This document shows positions 28,144 through 34,710 of a stretch of 64,000 nucleotides of DNA, piece by piece. Source of the stretch: Clostridium thermobutyricum DSM 4928 (lineage in GTDB: Bacteria; Bacillota; Clostridia; Clostridiales; Clostridiaceae); NCBI RefSeq assembly GCF_002050515.1, contig NZ_LTAY01000048.1, forward strand, positions 155,990-219,989, written 5' to 3'. Under the pieces are notes generated by a model that saw only the letters and a list, made by a program, of their open reading frames with translations, ran no database searches and was not told where the DNA came from. Each line of letters opens with the position of its first letter. The stretch's first letter is position 1. Made by a program: the position numbers and the translations under genes.

Positions 28144-28223
28144 TATAATGCAACTGGAATTAAACTTTTAACATTAAAAAGGTGTGGTGAATAACTACAT
28201 CTTTTTTTAGGGGGATAGAAAAA
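28144..28223 (+). promoter_or_regulatory. Promoter and terminator-like leader hairpin overlapping the ribosome site region
   Basis: A TATAAT box is at 28144-28149. About 30 bases later AAGGTGTGGT (28179-28188) pairs in full, with two G-U pairs, with ACTACATCTT (28194-28203), and seven T follow. The AGGGGG ribosome site comes directly after. The arrangement is that of an attenuator in a short leader rather than a terminator of the upstream gene, because the promoter lies upstream of it. Confidence 0.5.
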
Positions 28224-28982
28224 ATGAAAAAAAAGAGAGGAATAATTGTTTCAGTTATAGTTGTAATAGTTATTTGCATTATAGGATATGGTGTATATTC
28301 TTATGAAGCAGGTAAAAGTGAAGTAAATAATACTTCAAATAAATCACAAGATTACACTAATGAGGTTAATACAAATAAGAATACAACAGAAAAAGATAAT
28401 AAAAATTATTCAAGTAAGGAAACTAGCAATCAAAATAGTACATCTTCTAAGGAAGATAGTAATCAAAAAAATGTATCATCAAATAGCAAAAATGTTACAC
28501 AATTAAATAATAAAAGTAGTAAATCATCAAATACTCAAAAGAGTGAATCATCAAATAATCAAACAAATACAAATCAAACAAATAAATCAATAAATAATAA
28601 TAATACATCTTCAAATAATAACAGCAATAATAATGACGAAGCATATAAGAAACGTCTTAAGGCTTTATCTGGAAAATATCAAGAGATGGAATCAAATTTA
28701 CTAGATAAATATGGACATAATAAATATGGTTTAATAACTCCAGGGCCAGGACCAGAAACTACAAAATTAGAAACTTCTTATTATAATGATTGGAATGATG
28801 TTCTAAATAGTGTATGGGGAGATTTAAAAGCAAATTTACCTGAAAGTCAAATGAAAAATCTAACAAAACAAGAAGTTGAATGGATAAATTCTAAAAATGG
28901 AAAAGATATTGGCGAACAAGGACAAATGACAAGAGATAGAGCAGTATATTTACTAAAGAAATATATTTATCAAATCTCATAA
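28224..28982 (+). CDS. Membrane-anchored protein with DUF1311/LprI-like C-terminal domain
   Basis: This 252-residue protein has one N-terminal membrane anchor (~7-27), then ~110 residues of Asn/Ser/Lys/Thr low-complexity linker, and a folded C-terminal domain from ~140. The latter has YYNDWNDVLNSVWGDLKANL and LTKQEVEWINSKN, which resemble the DUF1311/LprI N-terminal family of lysozyme-inhibitor-like proteins. It probably faces outward at the cell surface. No Cys lipobox is present. Function is inferred from the family only and remains loose. Confidence 0.7.
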   Translation: MKKKRGIIVSVIVVIVICIIGYGVYSYEAGKSEVNNTSNKSQDYTNEVNTNKNTTEKDNKNYSSKETSNQNSTSSKEDSNQKNVSSNSKNVTQLNNKSSKSSNTQKSESSNNQTNTNQTNKSINNNNTSSNNNSNNNDEAYKKRLKALSGKYQEMESNLLDKYGHNKYGLITPGPGPETTKLETSYYNDWNDVLNSVWGDLKANLPESQMKNLTKQEVEWINSKNGKDIGEQGQMTRDRAVYLLKKYIYQIS

Positions 28983-29002
28983 ACAATTGTAAATTCTATG
29001 AA

Positions 29003-29036
29003 AAAATCGATAGCAATAGTTATCGATTTTTTTAGT
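29003..29036 (+). terminator. Intrinsic terminator
   Basis: AAAATCGATA (29003-29012) pairs with TATCGATTTT (29021-29030) and a T run follows, 20 bases after the DUF1311-like gene. Confidence 0.85.
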
Positions 29037-29157
29037 TGTTTTAATTTTTAAATTAAAAATATATAATAAATAAAGTATAATATTAATTTAATAATAATCA
29101 TAAAGAAATGATTTATAATATAACAAGAGATAAATTTTTATAAGGGAAGTAGATAAT

Positions 29158-30462
29158 ATGAATTATATTTTAAATTTGATACCTCAATATGGATATATAT
29201 TGGTATATGCATTATTAACTGTAGAGTTAATGGGTGTACCTTTTTTGCCTGGAGAAATTCTAATGGTTTATTGTGGATTTTTGGTATTTAAAGGAAAACT
29301 TAATTTTATACTTTTATTTATCTCTGCAACCTTTGGAGTAATTTCAGGTCTTACTTCTTCATATTTAATAGGAAACAAATTAGGTTCAACCTTTTTTTAT
29401 AAACATGGTTCTAAATTTCACTTTGGACCAGATAAAATAGAAAAAGTTTCAAATCTATTAAATAAATATGGTTTGGCTTTAATTGTATTTATATGTTTTA
29501 TTCCAGGATTAAAACATGTTATAGGATATTTTTCAGGAATGTCTTCAATGAATTTTAAAAAGTATGCTATAGGAGGATATTTAGGAGCTGGATTTTGGTC
29601 ACTTACTTTTTTATGTATAGGAGATGCATTGGGAAGTAATTGGAGTCAATTTCACAAATATTTATTAAAATATTTAGTTACAGGTGCAATATTAATTACT
29701 GTATTAATTTTATTATTTTATATAATAAAAATATATAGGAAAAAGATTTTTGAGTTTATAACAAAAATTATATTATTTTTGGCCAATGTATTTAAATCAC
29801 TTGAAAGCTTAAGAATATTTGTATTAATAACAACTATAGTTTGCATAGTTTGTATAGATGCTTTTATAAATATAGTGCAAGGTCTTTTAAATAATAATTT
29901 TGCTCTATTTAATGAAATTACATATTATCTAATAGAGAAAATATTTATTAGATATCCTATTTTCAGTTCTATATTTAAATTTTTAAATATATTAACCTCT
30001 GACTTTATGTATATATTAATTCCATTACTTTTAATAATGTTTATTTTATATAAATCTACTCTTAAAAGTGTGGAAATAAAATATCTTATACTGACAGTAT
30101 GTGGAGGATTTTTTATAAAATTTATATTAAATTATATAGTTAATATATTAAGCTCTAATATAGAGATATTGAGAAATCTATTAGATGGAAGATGTTTTAC
30201 TGTAATAATAATATATGGCTTTACAGGATATATATTAATTAAACATATAAATAATAATATTGTTAAAAAGGCGATAGTTATTATATTTTTAGTTATAAGC
30301 TGTGCAACTGGATTAACTAATTTATTTTTCAAAAATGATTTAAGCTCAGTATTAGCTGGATATTCTTTAGGTGCTGTTTGGTTAACATTAAATATTATAT
30401 TACTTGAAGTTACTAATGTAATTCCAAATTTAAAGAAAAATGAAAAAGAGATATTTGAATAA
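29158..30462 (+). CDS. DedA-family membrane protein fused to a degenerate PAP2-like domain
   Basis: This 434-residue membrane protein has an N-terminal DedA/SNARE-associated domain (~1-200: PFLPGEILMVYCGF, then the FIPGLKHVIGYFSGMSSMNF signature). DedA proteins are thought to move lipid carriers such as undecaprenyl phosphate or phospholipid across the membrane. The C-terminal half (~225-425) has the topology of PAP2 phosphatases, but the catalytic motifs are altered: LDGRC stands where PSGH is expected and KNDLSSVLAG where VHYPSDVLAG is expected. So phosphatase activity is unlikely. The ribosome site is AAGGGAAG. Confidence 0.82.
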   Translation: MNYILNLIPQYGYILVYALLTVELMGVPFLPGEILMVYCGFLVFKGKLNFILLFISATFGVISGLTSSYLIGNKLGSTFFYKHGSKFHFGPDKIEKVSNLLNKYGLALIVFICFIPGLKHVIGYFSGMSSMNFKKYAIGGYLGAGFWSLTFLCIGDALGSNWSQFHKYLLKYLVTGAILITVLILLFYIIKIYRKKIFEFITKIILFLANVFKSLESLRIFVLITTIVCIVCIDAFINIVQGLLNNNFALFNEITYYLIEKIFIRYPIFSSIFKFLNILTSDFMYILIPLLLIMFILYKSTLKSVEIKYLILTVCGGFFIKFILNYIVNILSSNIEILRNLLDGRCFTVIIIYGFTGYILIKHINNNIVKKAIVIIFLVISCATGLTNLFFKNDLSSVLAGYSLGAVWLTLNIILLEVTNVIPNLKKNEKEIFE

Positions 30463-30473
30463 AATTTTATGAG

Positions 30474-30501
30474 AAGATGCAACATTAGTTGCATCTTTTT
30501 T
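30474..30501 (+). terminator. Intrinsic terminator after the DedA fusion
   Basis: AAGATGCAAC (30474-30483) and GTTGCATCTT (30488-30497) pair perfectly around ATTA, with a T run after. Confidence 0.9.
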
Positions 30502-30577
30502 TATAAATAATTTAGTAAAGGTTATAATAAAAAAGATATTAAATTAAAATATAGTTTGTAATATGAAGTATATAAAA

Positions 30578-30606
30578 ATAAAAGATGTAGCAATTAAGCT
30601 ACATCT
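30578..30606 (-). terminator. Terminator overlapping the MFS gene end, stop codon in loop
   Basis: AGATGTAGC (30583-30591) pairs with GCTACATCT (30598-30606). Read on the minus strand it is followed by TTTTATTTTTATA. The MFS stop codon (30594-30596) lies in the six-base loop, so the final codons form one arm. Confidence 0.8.
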
Positions 30607-31742
30607 TTTACTTTTATTTTAATTGAAATTAATCCTAAGAATATAATAACACTTGCAATAATAAATGGAGTGCTACTATTACATAATCCACTTATAATTC
30701 CTGATAAAATTGGAGCAATAGCTGCACCAAGCCATCTTACAAAGTTATAAGCACCAGATGTTATATCTCTTCCATATGGAGAAGATGCCATTGCATAAGT
30801 TGTGAATAATGCATTGTTTAATCCAGAAACTAGTCCACTTATAATAACAATTACAATTCTTATATATAAGTTATCTATAAAGAAAAGGCCTAACATAAGA
30901 ATTATAAAAATAATTAAGCTATATGGTAATATTTTTGAAACTTCATATTTCTTTTCTAAAGTATGTGAAAGAATTGCAGAACCATAAGCAAGCATTAATC
31001 CCCAACCACAGAATACAAGTCCAAGAACTATTGTTGGGATTTTAAGAACAAGTGGAGTATATGCTAGTATTACAAAGAATCCATAATAATAGCACATAGC
31101 GCCAATTGCTACTTTTAAAAATCTTTTTAATTTTATTAGTTTTATTAAATCTGATATTCCAGCTACTTTTCTTTCTTTTTTATTTTCTGGTTCATAAACT
31201 AAAAATGTTACAAGTAAAAATGCAATAAGTATAAATAAGCATGTAGCCATAAATGGTAATCTCCAAGAATAGTTTCCTAAGATTCCTCCAAGTAAAGGAC
31301 CTCCAGCCATTCCAAGACCAATAGCAGCTTCATACATTCCAATTGCACTGCTTGGCTCGTCACTAAAAGAAATTAATAATACCATTGCAGTTGCAAAGAA
31401 AAATGCGTTTCCAAGTCCCCATCCAGCACGGAAAATTGAAAGTTCATTTATTCCACCTGAAACTGAACATAAAAATGAGAATATAGTTACTATTGCAAGT
31501 CCAATTACCATCATTTTTTTATTACCTAATTTAGTTGATATAATTCCAGATGGTATCATCATGATTGCCATTGTAAATATGTATGCTGTAAAAAGCATTT
31601 CTATTTGCCATGAATTTGCTCCAATGCTTTTAGCGATAGTTGGTAATAAAGGATCAACTACTCCAATTCCCATAAAAGCTAAAAATGTAGCAAAAATTGT
31701 TATGTATTTAGCTCTAGCTTTTTTATTTGAATTATTTGTCAT
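30594..31742 (-). CDS. MFS efflux transporter, MarR-controlled
   Basis: This 382-residue major-facilitator protein has twelve predicted segments. It shows the usual loop 2-3 motif as SGIISTKLGNKKMMVIG and a motif-C-like GLGMAGGPLLGG in helix 5, which is typical of drug:H+ antiporters. It probably exports a toxic compound or metabolite. Its promoter (-35 TTGATA, -10 TATACT, 17-base spacer on the minus strand) has the -35 inside a perfect palindrome, and a MarR regulator gene lies just upstream. The start has AGGAGGAAT. Confidence 0.92.
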   Translation of the reverse strand: MTNNSNKKARAKYITIFATFLAFMGIGVVDPLLPTIAKSIGANSWQIEMLFTAYIFTMAIMMIPSGIISTKLGNKKMMVIGLAIVTIFSFLCSVSGGINELSIFRAGWGLGNAFFFATAMVLLISFSDEPSSAIGMYEAAIGLGMAGGPLLGGILGNYSWRLPFMATCLFILIAFLLVTFLVYEPENKKERKVAGISDLIKLIKLKRFLKVAIGAMCYYYGFFVILAYTPLVLKIPTIVLGLVFCGWGLMLAYGSAILSHTLEKKYEVSKILPYSLIIFIILMLGLFFIDNLYIRIVIVIISGLVSGLNNALFTTYAMASSPYGRDITSGAYNFVRWLGAAIAPILSGIISGLCNSSTPFIIASVIIFLGLISIKIKVKDVA

Positions 31743-31791
31743 AAATATTCCTCCTATTAATTTATAAATTTCGAAAAAATCGACAAGAATT

Positions 31792-31820
31792 AGTATACCA
31801 CTTTATAAATGATATATCAA
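31792..31820 (-). promoter_or_regulatory. Promoter of the MFS gene
   Basis: On the minus strand TTGATA (31815-31820) and TATACT (31792-31797) are 17 bases apart. The -35 lies inside the palindrome at 31813-31846, so a bound repressor would block RNA polymerase. Confidence 0.75.
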
Positions 31821-31846
31821 TAATTGATATATCAATTATTGATATA
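31813..31846. promoter_or_regulatory. Perfect 34-bp palindrome, likely MarR operator pair
   Basis: The 34 bases are identical to their reverse complement. Each half is itself an ATATCAA-N3-TTGATAT palindrome, giving two overlapping dimer sites. It covers the -35 of the MFS promoter. A related half-site (GATATATCAA) recurs at the MarR gene's own promoter near 32560. Confidence 0.8.
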
Positions 31847-31983
31847 ATTCTATATTTTTTTATAATAAAATAATTCTAATAAAGGGAATATTTATCTTTA
31901 AACTGGTATATAAAGATAAAATTTTAAGTGAAAATAAAATCTATATATATAGGTTTAAAATAAAAAATTATATTTTTAAAAGA

Positions 31984-32034
31984 ATAAAAAAAATCCCTAA
32001 GTAAAACATTTAATAATAAATACTTTACTTAGGG
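31984..32034 (-). terminator. Terminator of the MarR gene
   Basis: CCCTAAGTAAA (31995-32005) pairs with TTTACTTAGGG (32024-32034). On the minus strand an eight-base T run follows. The MarR transcript therefore stops before the MFS gene. Confidence 0.85.
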
Positions 32035-32068
32035 AATAAGCTGTCTTTAAGTGTATTTAATCTATCTT

Positions 32069-32494
32069 TTATGATAAATTATTTAGTAATTTATTTAGTA
32101 AATTTTTAAAATCAACTATTTCTTCTTCTGAAAAATTAGCTAAATTTTCTTTTGTATTTTCATTTATTACTGGTAAAATTTCGTTATATGTAGACTTGCC
32201 TTTTTCAGTTAAATAAACAAGATATTCTCTTCTATCTATAGGTGAGCTTTCTCTTTTTATAAGTTCTTTTTTTTCTAATAAATCTAATATTCTAGTAAGA
32301 GCAGCTCTATCTTTTAAGCATCTTTCAGCTAACTCTTTTTGATTAAAACCTTCTTTAGAATAAATATGGCTAAGAACGTTCCATTGTTCAGCAGTAACAT
32401 CATAGTCTTTAAGTTTTTTTTGAAGCTTAAGCCTCATTAAAACTCTTGCTTTATATACCATGTTTCCAAAACTTTCTTCATAAATATTGCTCAT
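32069..32494 (-). CDS. MarR-family transcriptional regulator
   Basis: This 141-residue winged-helix dimer has VTAEQWNVLSHIYSKEGFNQ, ELAERCLKDRAALTRILDLL as the recognition helix and RESSPIDRREYLVYLTEKG as the wing with the conserved D-x-R. It probably represses the MFS pump downstream and itself: both promoters carry TTGATATATC over the -35. Ligand unknown. A terminator separates the two genes, so they are regulated in parallel rather than as an operon. The ribosome site is AAAGGAGAG. Confidence 0.92.
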   Translation of the reverse strand: MSNIYEESFGNMVYKARVLMRLKLQKKLKDYDVTAEQWNVLSHIYSKEGFNQKELAERCLKDRAALTRILDLLEKKELIKRESSPIDRREYLVYLTEKGKSTYNEILPVINENTKENLANFSEEEIVDFKNLLNKLLNNLS

Positions 32495-32541
32495 AAAACT
32501 ATCTCTCCTTTCTGTAAGTTAAATAGTTGCATTATATAAAT

Positions 32542-32569
32542 ATTATAAAACAATTAAGAGATATATCAA
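32542..32569 (-). promoter_or_regulatory. Promoter of the MarR gene with operator half-site
   Basis: On the minus strand TTGATA (32564-32569) and TATAAT (32542-32547) lie 16 bases apart. The -35 sits in TTGATATATC, which matches one half of the palindrome at 31813-31846 and suggests autoregulation. Confidence 0.65.
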
Positions 32570-32729
32570 ATTAAATGGTATTCATAAATAAATTAATTAA
32601 AATTCATATAAAATAATATTAATTATTTTTAAGGTTTCTGTAATAAGAATTTAAATAATATTTTTCCTCTCTTAGATATAATTAAATTAATAGCATTTTT
32701 ATAACAAAAGATGAGAGGAGAGAGTTTTT

Positions 32730-33185
32730 ATGATTATAAGAGATTATAAAGATGAGGATTTTAAAGAAATTGAAGAGTTATATATGGATGGAAGAATGAG
32801 AGAAGTTAATACTTGTGGAATTAATAATATAATTGATTTTACTAAAGATGATATTAAATTTAAAAAATTTAATAATGGAAGAAATTTTGTTGTAGATGTT
32901 GATGGAGAAATTGCAGGTTTTATATGTTTAAACTCTCCAGAAGTTTCGCTTTTATACATAAAGAGAAATTTTACAGGAAAGGGAATTGGTAAAAAACTTC
33001 TTACATTTGGTATTAATGAAATAAAAAAGACTATAAAAGATGTAGAAAAAATAAGCTTAGATTTATTTAGTGAAAATTTATTAGCTAAAAGATTATATGA
33101 AAGTCTAGGTTTTGTTAAAACAAATGAATTTCCAAGAGAAGTTGATGGAAAAGTTGTACAAGTTACACATATGGAAATTAAATAA
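32730..33185 (+). CDS. GNAT-family N-acetyltransferase
   Basis: This 151-residue enzyme uses acetyl-CoA to acetylate an amine. The acetyl-CoA loop is seen as RNFTGKGIGKKLLTFGINEI (Q/RxxGxG/A type) and the end has SENLLAKRLYESLGF, the usual GNAT C-terminal strand. The ribosome site GAGAGGAGAG supports the start. The substrate is unknown; the gene stands alone before a candidate small RNA. Confidence 0.9.
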   Translation: MIIRDYKDEDFKEIEELYMDGRMREVNTCGINNIIDFTKDDIKFKKFNNGRNFVVDVDGEIAGFICLNSPEVSLLYIKRNFTGKGIGKKLLTFGINEIKKTIKDVEKISLDLFSENLLAKRLYESLGFVKTNEFPREVDGKVVQVTHMEIK

Positions 33186-33190
33186 AATGT

Positions 33191-33219
33191 TTGACTTATA
33201 AAGTTAATGATGATATTCT
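33191..33219 (+). promoter_or_regulatory. Promoter of the candidate small RNA
   Basis: TTGACT (33191-33196) and TATTCT (33214-33219) are exactly 17 bases apart and sit right after the GNAT stop codon. A start is expected near 33226. Confidence 0.6.
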
Positions 33220-33225
33220 AAATGA

Positions 33226-33295
33226 GCAGTTGGTACGTAAGTGCTTACTACAGGGCTTGGTTTGTCTTTCGCCGGATTTCCAAGCCCTATTTTTA
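33226..33295 (+). ncRNA. Candidate ~70-nt small RNA with own promoter and terminator
   Basis: The segment is far less AT-rich than its surroundings and lies between a good promoter and a strong hairpin. The 5' part can form a small GTAA/TTAC stem near 33237-33248. The 3' part is a 9-bp stem (33252-33260 with 33280-33288) whose 19-base loop contains TTTCGCCGG, an accessible C/G-rich stretch. I recognise no riboswitch class. An open frame from ATG 33222 has no ribosome site and runs through the terminator, so a coding role is unlikely. Confidence 0.45.
33252..33294 (+). terminator. Strong terminator with 19-base loop
   Basis: AGGGCTTGG (33252-33260) and CCAAGCCCT (33280-33288) pair perfectly, with ATTTTTAT after. 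It may end the small RNA or the GNAT transcript. Confidence 0.85.
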
Positions 33296-33504
33296 TATAA
33301 AAAAATATAGATAAAGTTTATTTAAATATAAATTATTTATCATTTAAGGATAAATTAATTAAAATTTTTAATAAGTAGAAATATTATTACTTTGTGATTT
33401 TAGATAAAAAGAGAAATTTATTATTAAACTTATATATTTTCTTATCAAAAAATATCAGTATTGAATATATGTATAGTAGAGAATAAATTTACGAGGTGAT
33501 AATA

Positions 33505-34389
33505 ATGAAGTTTGCAGTAAGAGGAGGACACAATTTTAGTGTTCCAGGGGCAAGAGGAATAATTGATGAAACTACAGAGGATAGAAAAGTAAAAGATTCT
33601 GTAATTAAATATTTAAGAGCATTAGGACATGAAGTTTTAGATGTAACTTCTAAAGATACTCATAATACTGTAAGTTCTGATTTAGCTTATGGGATAGATA
33701 AAGCTAATAATGCAAATGTAGATATGTTTATAAGCATACATTTCAATAAAGCTTATACTACTTATGATGGAGAAATAGGTACCGAAGTTCTTGTTCATGA
33801 TACATCTAAGGCAAATTATGAAGCAAATTCTGTATTAAAAAAAATAGTAAGTCTTGGATTTAAAAATAGAGGCGTTAAACAAAGAAGTGAACTTAGTGAG
33901 CTTAAAAGAACCAATATGAAAGCTATGATTATTGAAGTTTGTTTTGTAGAAGCAACTAAAGATGTTGAGCTTTATAAAAAGATTGGATATGATGAGATAG
34001 GTAAAAAGATAGCAGAAGGTTTAGCAGGGAAAAATGTATCTTCAATTCCAAATGCACCTTCAAGTCCAATAAAGCCAAAGAATAATTGGATAGTTGATTT
34101 ACAAAAAGAATTAAATATAAATTATGGGGCTAAATTAGAAGTTGATGGAATTGCTGGCCCTAAAACTTTAGCTGAATGTATTATTTTAAAAAAAGGAAGT
34201 ACAGGAAAAATAGTTAAAATACTTCAAAATAGATTAATTAGTTTAGGATTTTCATGTGGATTACTTGGTAGTGATGGTTCATTTGGAGCTGGAACTAAAA
34301 ATGCAGTTATTAATTTTCAAAAATCTAAAGGTTTAAATAAAGATGGTATAGTTGGAAAAAACACTTGGGCAAAACTATTAGATTTGTAA
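33505..34389 (+). CDS. Endolysin-like N-acetylmuramoyl-L-alanine amidase with peptidoglycan-binding repeats
   Basis: This ~294-residue protein has no signal peptide. Residues ~1-175 are an Amidase_3 domain of the clostridial phage endolysin type (MKFAVRGGHN, FISIHFN, MIIEVCFVEA holding zinc-binding and catalytic positions). Two PG_binding_1 repeats follow (~200-240, weaker; ~235-294, with GSFGAGTKNAVINFQKSKG). The GTG at 33496 is inside GAGGTG; ATG 33505 is the better start. The lack of a secretion signal and the fold suggest a phage lysin or a mother-cell enzyme. No holin is adjacent. Confidence 0.88.
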   Translation: MKFAVRGGHNFSVPGARGIIDETTEDRKVKDSVIKYLRALGHEVLDVTSKDTHNTVSSDLAYGIDKANNANVDMFISIHFNKAYTTYDGEIGTEVLVHDTSKANYEANSVLKKIVSLGFKNRGVKQRSELSELKRTNMKAMIIEVCFVEATKDVELYKKIGYDEIGKKIAEGLAGKNVSSIPNAPSSPIKPKNNWIVDLQKELNINYGAKLEVDGIAGPKTLAECIILKKGSTGKIVKILQNRLISLGFSCGLLGSDGSFGAGTKNAVINFQKSKGLNKDGIVGKNTWAKLLDL

Positions 34390-34710
34390 AATATATTAAT
34401 AAAAAAATATAGAAAAAATTAAATTTTAAAAATTATTTATTAAAAATAAAATTAACAAATTTCATAAGGAATAATTGAAAAAAATTTATAGGATGTAGTT
34501 TTTTACTACATCTTTTTTATTTTTTTAATATGTAAATTTGGATTATTTTTAGAAAAAATAGTTAATTTGATTTATTTTATGAGAAAAAGAATGTGAAAAA
34601 TTTTACAGAATAATTAAAAATATGTTACAATAATGAACATAAGATGAGAGAAAAATGAAATTTATAAAATTTATTATTAACTTTTTAAATAAAAGATTGG
34701 AGAAAATAAT
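34390..34710 (+). other. Intergenic region with terminator and promoter
   Basis: About 320 bases. A hairpin at 34491-34520 ends the upstream gene. An extended -10 (ATGTTACAAT, 34622-34631) lies 80 bases before the next start. Nothing else is seen. Confidence 0.6.
34491..34520 (+). terminator. Intrinsic terminator after the endolysin-like gene
   Basis: GATGTAGT (34492-34499) pairs with ACTACATC (34505-34512), with six T following. Confidence 0.85.

Noticed and set aside
27833..28153. 106-residue minus-strand ORF over the rhodanese gene end and the following gap
   Set aside because: No ribosome site, aromatic/Ile-rich composition of random AT-rich sequence, and it crosses the rhodanese coding region.
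33222..33314. Open frame of about 30 codons (MSSWYVSAYYRAW...) over the candidate small RNA
   Set aside because: No ribosome site, starts almost at the promoter -10, uses codons rare in this window and runs through a strong terminator stem.
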